Program-made: the position numbers and the translations under genes
IMG/VR virus record: IMGVR_UViG_3300045960_000114
Location: 121,266-185,265 of that record
Reading direction: 5' to 3' (one strand)
Source: a virus
DNA: 64,000 nucleotides
Shown here: one piece after another, positions 46,490-54,129 of the stretch
Layout of the letters: every line of letters starts with the position of its first letter
Numbering within the stretch: position 1 is the first letter of the stretch
Notes under the pieces: model-generated
What the model was told of the DNA's origin: nothing
Database searches by the model: none
What the model saw: only the letters and a program-made list of their open reading frames with translations

Positions 46490-46526
46490 CCGGCGGCCCC
46501 GTGCTGGGGCCGCCGGTCGTGGTTGA
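46490..46526 (+). terminator. Terminator-like hairpin
   Basis: Perfect 11-bp GC stem (46490-46500 with 46506-46516), 5-nt loop. A T-rich stretch appears only about 10 bases later, so termination may be partial. Confidence 0.65.
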
Positions 46527-46572
46527 TTTTCTTTTGCTATCGGCTAGATTGAATGTCAGGGAGGAACCTGCG

Positions 46573-47394
46573 ATGGCCAAAGAGACGCGTTACAACGCTT
46601 ACGACGACGGAATGAAGACTGATCACCACATGGAGGGTACAGTCATACCTAAGGCCGCTTCGCGCGGATATTGGGATAGCAAGACGCTTCCGCAGATTAA
46701 GGCTGACACGGTCGGTGCTGACATCGACGTGCAGCAGCCACTGGCACAGAACCTGGTCGAGGTCATGGAAGATGGGTCGGTAAGGACTGTCCATCTCACG
46801 CAGGAAGACGTCAAGAAGCTCGTGGAGGCCAATCGTGTGAAAGGAAAGGACGTTCTGTCAGACCACCCGCCAGTTGCCATTACGTACGACCAGATCATGC
46901 CACCGAAGCCGCTGCCGGGCACCGTCAAGATGGCTGAGCCGGCTCAGCCAATTCAGCCGGCTCAACCGTCCATACCGGTATTTCGAACTATGCCGATCGA
47001 TCAAATCCCCCCGATGGCAGTGCCACCGGATGTGGCTGCCTACGCGGCTACTGGATCCCTGGTTCCGCCTGTCCCCGGGTACACGCAGCCGAAACCGCGC
47101 AAGAAGATTCAGTTCGTTGGTGAGTTCGGCTCGATCACCTACCATTACGAAGACGTGCACATCTACAACATCTACTTCATCATGGTGCAGCATTCCCGCG
47201 AGCGGGAGTTCTTCGAGGCGCCTTCGGGCGAGAAGCCGGTCGTCATAAACTTCGGGTCGGCTAGGTACATTTGCTACCCTGGCCCCCAGTTCCCCTTAAT
47301 TCCCAATGGCGAACTGTTCGTGACCGTGTATCTTATTGACGAGGAAGCAACCTCGCAGTTGAATGGCCAGCGGGGCAACGATGGAAAAGCGTAA
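46573..47394 (+). CDS. Hypothetical virion-module protein with Pro-rich linker
   Basis: A 273-residue protein from the ATG at 46573 with GGGAGGA upstream. The N-terminal domain (1-110) is alpha/beta, a Pro/Ala/Gln-rich linker spans about 115-190, and a strand-rich C-terminal domain follows. Overlaps the next small gene by 14 bases and sits just ahead of the portal. Could be a head or neck decoration protein. Confidence 0.8.
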   Translation: MAKETRYNAYDDGMKTDHHMEGTVIPKAASRGYWDSKTLPQIKADTVGADIDVQQPLAQNLVEVMEDGSVRTVHLTQEDVKKLVEANRVKGKDVLSDHPPVAITYDQIMPPKPLPGTVKMAEPAQPIQPAQPSIPVFRTMPIDQIPPMAVPPDVAAYAATGSLVPPVPGYTQPKPRKKIQFVGEFGSITYHYEDVHIYNIYFIMVQHSREREFFEAPSGEKPVVINFGSARYICYPGPQFPLIPNGELFVTVYLIDEEATSQLNGQRGNDGKA

Positions 47395-47557
47395 TGTTGT
47401 TCAGCCCGGGCGTACACGTTGTGACTTCTGCTCGCTACCTGCGGTAGTGACGCGGAGAGGGAAGTCGCTGTGTGTGGATCACGACGGCACGAAGCGAGCT
47501 GTTGAGGACGCTACGTTGAAGTCCGCCCCTGAGCGGCTTTCTCGACACCACAAGTAG
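47381..47557 (+). CDS. Small zinc-binding protein
   Basis: Fifty-eight residues from the ATG at 47381 inside the end of the previous gene. CDFCSLPAVVT and CVDHDG supply three Cys and a His for a zinc knuckle, with a basic tail. Encoded directly before the portal gene. No family recognised. Confidence 0.7.
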   Translation: MEKRNVVQPGRTRCDFCSLPAVVTRRGKSLCVDHDGTKRAVEDATLKSAPERLSRHHK

Positions 47558-47566
47558 GATCAAACA

Positions 47567-49465
47567 ATGGCCAGTTTTGACGCTACTGCATCATACCCGC
47601 CGTTCGGACCCACCATCCAAGGCTCAAGCACCACCAATCGTTTCCAGGGCGCGTTCCCCGATCCTTACCTCGATTACGCCTCAACTCAGATGCCTCGCAG
47701 CATCTATGACGTGCTGCGCTGGTGTGAGTTCGTCTGGATCACCACAGGCACGTACCGCATGGCTGCTCAGCGAGTCGTGCGCTACTTCCTCACTCAGATC
47801 GAACTGACTGACGCTGACGATACTGAGAAGAAGAAGTACCAGGATTTCTTGGAAGACGAAATTAATATGATGGAAGTCCTTGCTACGGCAGGGGATAACT
47901 ATATGTGCTACGGGCAGGACTTCATGTCGATCTCCGTACCGTTCAGGCGAAATATCCGCTGCCCGAAGTGTTCGCTCGAGCGTCCGCTGGAAAATGCCAA
48001 CTACTCGTTCGACAACTACGAATTTACGGCCAAGTGTCCTAAGTGCGATTTCCAGGGGAAGTTTGTTCGTGTCGACCGGCGATCGCTTGAAAGCGACCCG
48101 GTGCGTATCGTCCACTGGTCCCCATACGAGATGCGCATCCAATACTTCCCGATCTCCGGCGAGACTGCGTACTACTGGGAGATCCCCGGCTACTTCAAGA
48201 ACTACATCAAGACCGGGAACAAGTTCTACATCGAGAACACGCCGTGGGAAGTGATCGAGGCGATCAAAGAGAACAAGCTCTTCAAGTTTGGTAAGGACGT
48301 TATCTTCCATCTGCGTGACGAGCCGCTGGCCGGCATCCGTAACTTCGGCTGGGGCTTGCCGCTGATCATGTCCAACTTCAAGTTGGCATGGTACATCCAG
48401 GTGCTGCGCCGCTACAACGAAGCCATTGCGCTCGACTACATCATCCCATTCCGCGTCATGGTTCCGGTACCAGGCAGCTCGCGCGAGGCTGATCCAGTCC
48501 TCCACATCAACCTGCAACAGTTCTACTCCCGCGTCATGAGCATGTACAAGCAGCACCGCAAAGACCCCACGATGATCCATGCACTGCCTTTCCCCATCGA
48601 CATCAAGTCCATTGGCGGTGATGGCAAGAACCTCGCCCCATGGGAACTGATCGACAAGGCGACTGACGAGTTCCTGAATGCACAAGGCGTTCCTGCCGAG
48701 CTTTACCGTGGCACCCTGCAGGTCAATGCTGCGCCAGTAGCCATCCGTCTGTTTGAGCGGACGTGGGTCCACATGGTTGGCGGGTTCAACTCGTTCCTTA
48801 AGTGGTCGCTCAAGCGCATCTCCGATCTCCGCAACTGGGAACAGGTCAAGGCGCGGCTGCAGCCGGTCATGCTGGCCGACAGCCTCGAAGACCGCCAGAT
48901 GCGCGTGCAGCTGGCCCAGGCGCAGCAGATCAGCGCCCAGACGGCCTACGCGCCCTTTGGCATCAACATCAGGGACGAGATCAGGAAGCAGATGGAGGAG
49001 GAGAAGTTCCGGCAGGAGGAGATGGCCAAGTTCCAGGAAGACCAGGCGAAGAAGCAGGAGCTGGAAGACAAGATGCAGGCTGGCGCGCAAGGCCAGCTTC
49101 CGTACGCGGCCCCAGGCATGCCAATGCCGCCCGGGGGTGGCATGCCGCCCGGTGGCGGCGGGATGCCGCCTGGTGGCGGGATGCCGCCCGGAATGCCGCC
49201 CGGCGGTGGCATGCCCATGGGTGGCGGCGGTGGTGGAGGCGGCGTGACACCGGCTGACATGACCTCGCAGGCCGAGCAGATCGCTTACCAGATGCTGGGG
49301 ATGCCTGCCGAGCTGCGGCGCAGCGAGCTGCTGAAGCTGAAGAAGTCGGATGAGACGCTGCATGCCATCGTCATCTCCAAGATGAACAAGATCAGGCAGG
49401 ATGCTCAAACGCAGGGAGGCTACCAGATGCTCCAGCAGCAGGTTGCTGGCGGTGGTCAGATGTGA
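47567..49465 (+). CDS. Putative portal protein with zinc-ribbon insert
   Basis: A 632-residue protein proposed as the portal, the dodecameric ring through which DNA is packaged. The layout fits: an N-terminal wing, a long central region, AQGVPAELYRG (about 370-380) preceding a helical stem/crown (about 385-470), and a coiled-coil C-terminus. Unusual features are a four-Cys zinc ribbon (Cys132, Cys135, Cys157, Cys160) inside the N-terminal part and about 40 residues of MPPGGG-type repeats (515-560). No terminase or capsid gene is visible in this window, so the call rests on architecture and on the following virion genes. Confidence 0.65.
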   Translation: MASFDATASYPPFGPTIQGSSTTNRFQGAFPDPYLDYASTQMPRSIYDVLRWCEFVWITTGTYRMAAQRVVRYFLTQIELTDADDTEKKKYQDFLEDEINMMEVLATAGDNYMCYGQDFMSISVPFRRNIRCPKCSLERPLENANYSFDNYEFTAKCPKCDFQGKFVRVDRRSLESDPVRIVHWSPYEMRIQYFPISGETAYYWEIPGYFKNYIKTGNKFYIENTPWEVIEAIKENKLFKFGKDVIFHLRDEPLAGIRNFGWGLPLIMSNFKLAWYIQVLRRYNEAIALDYIIPFRVMVPVPGSSREADPVLHINLQQFYSRVMSMYKQHRKDPTMIHALPFPIDIKSIGGDGKNLAPWELIDKATDEFLNAQGVPAELYRGTLQVNAAPVAIRLFERTWVHMVGGFNSFLKWSLKRISDLRNWEQVKARLQPVMLADSLEDRQMRVQLAQAQQISAQTAYAPFGINIRDEIRKQMEEEKFRQEEMAKFQEDQAKKQELEDKMQAGAQGQLPYAAPGMPMPPGGGMPPGGGGMPPGGGMPPGMPPGGGMPMGGGGGGGGVTPADMTSQAEQIAYQMLGMPAELRRSELLKLKKSDETLHAIVISKMNKIRQDAQTQGGYQMLQQQVAGGGQM

Positions 49466-49489
49466 TTCTGTTAGGTCCTTGCAGAATCA
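49463..49489. repeat. GATTCTGTTAGG palindrome (copy B)
   Basis: Eight-bp inverted repeat TGATTCTG/CAGAATCA (49463-49470 with 49482-49489), 11-nt loop, overlapping the portal stop codon. Contains the exact 12-mer GATTCTGTTAGG shared with 24784 and, inverted, 15540. Confidence 0.6.
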
Positions 49490-49529
49490 GTCTACCTAAA
49501 GAGGGGGTGCAAGGATAGCCAGCTGACGG

Positions 49530-49535
49530 TATACT
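49530..49535 (+). promoter_or_regulatory. Possible -10 element TATACT
   Basis: TATACT lies 45 bases upstream of the gene at 49580 and downstream of the GATTCTGTTAGG palindrome. No good -35 hexamer is seen at the usual distance, so weak support. Confidence 0.3.
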
Positions 49536-49579
49536 TTGAGTAGGTAGACACCTGGGTTTGACAAGGAGAGGCTACTTAG

Positions 49580-49846
49580 ATGCAGATTTCTCTAAGCGAC
49601 CTTCTGACCATCGCTGCTCTGTTAGTTGGTATCTTCGGCGCGCTGCTTGGAACAGTGTGGGCAATGCTGAACGGTAAGATAAACCGGATGCAGCAAGAGC
49701 TCGACATGGCGAGGTCGGAGATTAAGGAATTTCATAAGGTTGAAATTACCGTCGCGGAATTCGGGGCAGTCTACATTCCACGTGAGGAGGCTGACCGCAG
49801 GTTCGCGGAAGTCTTCACCCGTGTGAATGATTTGAGAGGAGGATAG
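49580..49846 (+). CDS. Small membrane protein with coiled coil
   Basis: Eighty-eight residues with AAGGAGAG before the ATG. One hydrophobic span (about 7-29) then a Met/Gln/Glu-rich coiled coil (about 33-55). Layout is like small phage holins or tail-associated anchors. No family recognised. Confidence 0.78.
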   Translation: MQISLSDLLTIAALLVGIFGALLGTVWAMLNGKINRMQQELDMARSEIKEFHKVEITVAEFGAVYIPREEADRRFAEVFTRVNDLRGG

Positions 49847-49849
49847 ATC

Positions 49850-50218
49850 GTGCGGATCCTCTTGGTCGAGTCCAACTCTGTGTTGGCTGGCCATCTCGTT
49901 ACCACTTTGAGTAGACATTTACTTGGCGTCGAGATTGACCACGCGCGGAACCCCATGATCCTGATGGATTACCTCAGAAATAACTCGTACGACCTGATCC
50001 TGGCTGACGTGGATAGCATGGTCGGGAGCAAAATGGTCCTTCGCGAGTTGAACAACGTGGACAGCGTAGTGATCGTTTGGACATTCGCAAACCGGATTGA
50101 CGCGCTGCGCAAGCTGGCCGGATCCAAGGTCAGGGTGATACCAAAGATGGTTTCTAACGAGGAGATTGAGGAAGTCGCAGACATACTGCGTTCCACAGTC
50201 TGCCCTCAGGCGGTGTAA
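49850..50218 (+). CDS. CheY-like receiver-domain protein
   Basis: A 122-residue protein from a GTG three bases after the previous stop, GAGGAGG upstream. The alternating strand/helix order, acidic start (LLVESN, Glu7), phospho-acceptor position LADVD (Asp53), VWTFA with Thr78 and VIPK with Lys99 correspond to the receiver-domain triad. It has no output domain and no kinase nearby, so it may titrate or mimic a host response regulator. Fold by pattern. Confidence 0.65.
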   Translation: MRILLVESNSVLAGHLVTTLSRHLLGVEIDHARNPMILMDYLRNNSYDLILADVDSMVGSKMVLRELNNVDSVVIVWTFANRIDALRKLAGSKVRVIPKMVSNEEIEEVADILRSTVCPQAV

Positions 50219-50220
50219 CC

Positions 50221-51018
50221 ATGAGCATTCAATCTGAGATAGCAGCCATTGGTGGTAATACCTGGGCTTCCAGTAAGATACTAGCCATCTGGCCTTGGCC
50301 GGCAGTTATGGTCGGCGAGTACGAGTACAAGTTCACCGAGGATGACTACCGCGCTTTCACGGCGCTGCTGAAGCCGGGTGACATCCTGCTGTCACAGACG
50401 TACCCAGCCAAGCTGTCAAATTTCTTCATTGGTAAGACAGTCTTCAAGCATGGTGCCGTCTACACGGGTGACGTGAAGGGTATTAAGAACCGGGAGCACG
50501 GGTTCATCGACAGGCCGACATCACTCGGTGTTGACCATCTGCACGGCTGCACGCGAGACAAGGGCATCTACACGAGAACGATCACCCATGCCATCAGCGA
50601 GGGCGTCGTTTGCCAGGACATCCTGCGGTTGACCAAGCATGCTGACTACGTGATTGCTGTCAGGCCGTGGAAATCGGCTTACCAGCAGCAAGTGATTGTG
50701 GACTATGCGCTCAAGCAGGTAGGCTTGGGCTACAACTTTGATTTCACTCCTTCGGGTCCGAAGGAGTTTTATTGCACGGAGCTGTGTGTTGCGGCCATCA
50801 GGGCTGCGGATCTACCACTTCCAGCTACCACCAAGAAGGGCGTGTCACTGTTCAAGCCGTGGGTCAAGGCTGACGTCACGCTCTCAGATTCGATACTCCT
50901 CAAGTACGCTCCGGTTTGTTGCTCTGTGTCCTGCTTGGACCCGAAGTTCTACAAGAAGAGCATGTTTGGTGATGGGGTCCGGATGAAGATTGTGGGGGCG
51001 GATAATGCTGAGTCTTAA
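50221..51018 (+). CDS. Permuted papain-like (YiiX-type) protein
   Basis: A 265-residue protein. LKPGDILLSQTYPAKLSNFF (50-69), KHGAVYTGD (76-84; His77) and FYCTELCVAAI (183-193; Cys185) match the YiiX/YebB-like permuted NlpC/P60 pattern and resemble the minus-strand protein at 31653. Probably a cysteine hydrolase acting on peptide or lipid amides. In a virion module it might process the cell envelope at infection or release. It starts two bases after the receiver gene. Confidence 0.78.
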   Translation: MSIQSEIAAIGGNTWASSKILAIWPWPAVMVGEYEYKFTEDDYRAFTALLKPGDILLSQTYPAKLSNFFIGKTVFKHGAVYTGDVKGIKNREHGFIDRPTSLGVDHLHGCTRDKGIYTRTITHAISEGVVCQDILRLTKHADYVIAVRPWKSAYQQQVIVDYALKQVGLGYNFDFTPSGPKEFYCTELCVAAIRAADLPLPATTKKGVSLFKPWVKADVTLSDSILLKYAPVCCSVSCLDPKFYKKSMFGDGVRMKIVGADNAES

Positions 51019-51220
51019 GGAGCTGTTAATCAAGTTGGCCAAGGATTCTCCGGCGCGCCCGGACAAGGCCATCGTGCGGGATCACAAACCTTCCATTTCC
51101 AAGAGCCCTATCAAGCCCACGAGCGCGTTCATTCCCCCGTTGAACGCCCGAATTGGCCGTCGGATCCCTGGAAGGTGGGGGAAGAGTGCGGAGTACCTGA
51201 TGGCGTCGGCGCTGAAGTAG
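51005..51220 (+). CDS. Small basic protein
   Basis: Seventy-one residues from the ATG at 51005, overlapping the previous gene by 14 bases with TGGGGGCGG upstream. Basic and Pro/Ser-rich, probably disordered. No family recognised. Confidence 0.7.
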   Translation: MLSLKELLIKLAKDSPARPDKAIVRDHKPSISKSPIKPTSAFIPPLNARIGRRIPGRWGKSAEYLMASALK

Positions 51221-51233
51221 GTGGAGAGCATGG

Positions 51234-52049
51234 ATGCTGGAACCCATAGTCGCCGGACCCTGGATCGGGGAGTTTGGCTGGGAACTCATGTCTTGGCAGG
51301 GGGCATTACGTAAACTCGCCGAGTCGAGGTCTGTGATCGTTTGTTGTCCGCGTGGGCACGGTGATCTGTACAAAGACTTTGCCAGCCGCGTTATTGAGCA
51401 TGACATTGATATACGTCGGCCTGATTGTTGGCGCGGAACCATTGTTGACCGCGTTGCAGCCAACGAGTTGATAGGGGAATTGGCTGTCCTCGGCAAGCTG
51501 TTAAACCCATCGGGGCTCATTCCTGTTGAAGTGCAGAAGTTCATAAAGTACGGAACGCCTGACCGTACCCCTGAGAACCGTTTCGACGTTATTATCCACG
51601 CGCGGGCACCCATCAACGACCCGAGGCGCGCGTGGCCGACCGACAAGTGGGAGAAGCTCACGGAAATACTGATGGACAATGAACTTAAAATGGCGTCCAT
51701 TGGTACGCAGGCGTACTACCCCAAGATCACTGCAGACCTTCGCAACATACCGTTGGGTGAAACCATGGATCTGATGGCTGGCGCCACTATGGTCATTGGT
51801 CCGTCCAGTGGGCCAATGCATCTCGCCAGCCTATGTGGGACTCCACATGTCGTGTGGACGGACGACAAGTTATGGTCGGCGGCTAAGATGACCAACAGAA
51901 CTCGGTACGAAAAGGCATGGAACCCTCTGCATACGCCATGTAAAGTGTTGGATGCGGACGGTTGGGATCCACCGGTTGAAGTTGTCGCAAGTCATGTTCT
52001 GCAGGGGATAAAGGAATGGTCGAACAGGCTGAAACCACCACAGCCGTGA
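51234..52049 (+). CDS. Glycosyltransferase family 9-like (heptosyltransferase fold)
   Basis: A 271-residue GT-B-like protein. It begins with WIGEFGWELMSW and has the donor-site segment VIGPSSGPMHLASLCGTPHVVW (about 187-208), the standard GT9 motif (usually GpDSGpxHlA) with Ser replacing Asp. That substitution may alter donor binding. A second GT9-like gene lies at 16137. Possibly transfers heptose or another sugar onto host or virion structures. Overlaps the next methyltransferase gene by 34 bases. Confidence 0.75.
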   Translation: MLEPIVAGPWIGEFGWELMSWQGALRKLAESRSVIVCCPRGHGDLYKDFASRVIEHDIDIRRPDCWRGTIVDRVAANELIGELAVLGKLLNPSGLIPVEVQKFIKYGTPDRTPENRFDVIIHARAPINDPRRAWPTDKWEKLTEILMDNELKMASIGTQAYYPKITADLRNIPLGETMDLMAGATMVIGPSSGPMHLASLCGTPHVVWTDDKLWSAAKMTNRTRYEKAWNPLHTPCKVLDADGWDPPVEVVASHVLQGIKEWSNRLKPPQP

Positions 52050-52645
52050 AGCATGCCAAGTGGCGCGCTTTTTGGGATAGCCGAGCCAAAGCAGGCTCTG
52101 AGTATGTAGGCAGATTGGGAGAGCCGGTGAATGCTCAGACGCTCAAGATCGAAAGTCTGCTTAAGGCTAAGCTGAGTCCCGTGGAATACTATGCTGAGGG
52201 AATGGACTTCGGTTGTGGCCCTGGGCGTTTTCTTCCTTTCCTCTCCAATCACTGTGGGCACCTTTGGGCTGTTGACCTCGTCCCGTTCGCGTTGCAGCAG
52301 GCGAAGCAGCGCGCACTGAATGTGTCCACGATCGAAGCTGGTTGCCCGCTGAAGTTCCCGTGGGATAACCCGAGAATCAGCTTCCTGTGGGCATGTCTGG
52401 TATTCCAGCATGTAGTTGACGATGATATTTTCTCCAGGACGGTTTCGGAGATTGGTAGGGTGCTGGTCCCCGGCGCGCGAGTGTTAATCCTGGATAACGC
52501 GATCGACAAGGCCAATCACGTTAAGCCGCGCGGTCCTGAGCTGTTGGCCAACGTATTCAGATTGCGCCCCGGATGGACATCGACGCGTGTCACGATCAAC
52601 AGTCGACCTAACGATCACTGGTTGATCGATGGGCGCACGTCCTGA
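52016..52645 (+). CDS. Class I SAM methyltransferase
   Basis: A 209-residue protein with AAAGGA upstream. MDFGCGPGRFLPFLS (about 63-77) is SAM motif I, WAVDLVP motif II and FLWACLVFQHV motif IV-like. Coupled to the GT9-like gene, paralleling the transferase/methyltransferase pair at 16-17.7 kb, which suggests sugar methylation. The N-terminal FWDSRA motif is typical of small-molecule or glycan methyltransferases. Confidence 0.82.
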   Translation: MVEQAETTTAVKHAKWRAFWDSRAKAGSEYVGRLGEPVNAQTLKIESLLKAKLSPVEYYAEGMDFGCGPGRFLPFLSNHCGHLWAVDLVPFALQQAKQRALNVSTIEAGCPLKFPWDNPRISFLWACLVFQHVVDDDIFSRTVSEIGRVLVPGARVLILDNAIDKANHVKPRGPELLANVFRLRPGWTSTRVTINSRPNDHWLIDGRTS

Positions 52646-52660
52646 TTTGGAGGGACGTTT

Positions 52661-52990
52661 GTGATCACTATCGAGATCAACCTCGGCGGCGTGATCGATG
52701 CCGTTGCTACCGATTACACGAAGGTCGTGCTGGGTCCGCGTGACTTCACAGCCATGAGCAATGTGGAGCGGCGCGGTACCATCGTAAACCTTGGTCCTGT
52801 TGAGGTTTTCCTTGGCTGGAACAAAGAATATCTCGACGCTGTCGACGAGTCCATGGAGGCTGATAAGGCGTTTCTGATGCCGGTTGGGTCAGCTACGGGG
52901 ATTACAGCTATCCGTGTACCGTTATTCTGCGAGTATTACGTTTGTCGCACGGCGGCTGGTACGACCAAGCTGATTTACGTTGAGGATTAA
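52661..52990 (+). CDS. Virion-module hypothetical protein
   Basis: A 109-residue strand-rich protein from a GTG with GGAGGGACG upstream. Compact beta sandwich-like (alternating strands, few charges), typical of small decoration or tail proteins. Lies directly before the beta-repeat proteins. No family recognised. Confidence 0.78.
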   Translation: MITIEINLGGVIDAVATDYTKVVLGPRDFTAMSNVERRGTIVNLGPVEVFLGWNKEYLDAVDESMEADKAFLMPVGSATGITAIRVPLFCEYYVCRTAAGTTKLIYVED

Positions 52991-52992
52991 CC

Positions 52993-53760
52993 ATGTCCAT
53001 GCTTCCGGGCATCGGTGTCATGCCTGCAATCCAGGGTGGTGGCGGCGGTGGTGGCGGCACTGGCACGGGCAGTGGAAGCGAGTGTAGTGGCAGCGCCATA
53101 GCCACGTACTACGACGGGGTGTATCACACAATCGCTACTTTGCCTACTGTCCGTAACCCCACTATCATCGAAGCGCGGGCGCTCGGGCGTCGAACGGATG
53201 CAGCTGGCCACGGCGTGTACATCAGGCGGGCTGTTGTTTACAGGGGTGTCGGCGGAGCTGCAACGTTACTGAACGTGTTTGATTCGCCGCTTACGCGGGA
53301 GTCTGTTTCTGGTTGGGACATGCGGATTGCGGTAAGTGGGTCGTCCGTGCTTATCCAGGTCCGTGGTTCTGCCGGCGCCACAGTCAACTGGCGTTCGAGC
53401 TGGGTCTTCAGTTCCATCTCCGGTTACGGGCTGATTACCACTGATGGCGTGTACCACACGATACAGACGGTCCCGATTCCTGACAGGACGGTTTGTTTGC
53501 TTGAGGTGCCTGTTGTTGGCATCCGCGCAGATGCTGATGGCTGCAGCGGGTACATCCACCGGGCTGTGGTGTATCGCACGGCTGGCGGGAATGCGACACT
53601 GATAACCGTGCCTGATTCGAATCTGACTCGCGAGACTGTGGCTGCCTGGGACTCAACCATCGATGTATCCGGCGATAGCGCACTCATACAGGTGCGTGGC
53701 GCGGCTGGTCAGACTGTCAGTTGGAAGTCCGATTATGCCTTTACGGAGTTGACGATATGA
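52993..53760 (+). CDS. Beta-repeat structural protein, two copies of a 100-residue domain
   Basis: A 255-residue protein. After a Gly-rich linker (about 14-28) come two similar domains (about 38-140 and 145-255), each with GVYHTI..(L/V)P, a (S/G)GYIHRAVVYR or GVYIRRAVVYR strand, a TRE(S/T)V..WD turn and VLIQVRG.AG..V.W. A third copy is the next gene. Likely a trimeric tail or baseplate-associated beta protein. No named family recognised. Confidence 0.8.
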   Translation: MSMLPGIGVMPAIQGGGGGGGGTGTGSGSECSGSAIATYYDGVYHTIATLPTVRNPTIIEARALGRRTDAAGHGVYIRRAVVYRGVGGAATLLNVFDSPLTRESVSGWDMRIAVSGSSVLIQVRGSAGATVNWRSSWVFSSISGYGLITTDGVYHTIQTVPIPDRTVCLLEVPVVGIRADADGCSGYIHRAVVYRTAGGNATLITVPDSNLTRETVAAWDSTIDVSGDSALIQVRGAAGQTVSWKSDYAFTELTI

Positions 53761-54128
53761 TTGCCAACGCGCCTTGTTCCGGGCCAGTTAAGTTCATTCT
53801 CGACACGGTGGATGCCGCTTACCACCCTATCGAGATCATACCCATACCAGACAACACGGTGTTTTTGCTGGAAGTCCAGGCGCTTGGTATTTGTGAAGGT
53901 GTGGGTGCGGATCGGGCTGGATACAATCGGCGAGCTGTGATCTACCGCGAGTCTGGCGGTCCGGCGATCATCGAGGGTCCTGTAAACACTGACCTTACAA
54001 GGGAATCCGATACTACATGGGACGTGACAATCCTGGTCACAGGCGTTAATGTGGAGATAATGGTCAAAGGCGCGCTTGGCCAGACCGTCAGTTGGAAGGT
54101 GTCCTACACGTTTGAAGAGGTGAGCTGA
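53757..54128 (+). CDS. Beta-repeat structural protein, single domain
   Basis: A 123-residue protein in an ATGA overlap. AAYHPIEIIPIPDN, YNRRAVIYRESGG, LTRESDTTWD and IMVKGALGQTVSWK align with both domains of the preceding protein, so it is a split-off third copy. Same neighbourhood as the giant fibre. Confidence 0.8.
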   Translation: MIANAPCSGPVKFILDTVDAAYHPIEIIPIPDNTVFLLEVQALGICEGVGADRAGYNRRAVIYRESGGPAIIEGPVNTDLTRESDTTWDVTILVTGVNVEIMVKGALGQTVSWKVSYTFEEVS

Positions 54129-54129
54129 C

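Noticed and set aside
47681-49408. 575-residue open frame on the minus strand
   Set aside because: It is antisense to the portal candidate, lacks a ribosome binding site and shows composition expected of a GC-rich shadow frame.
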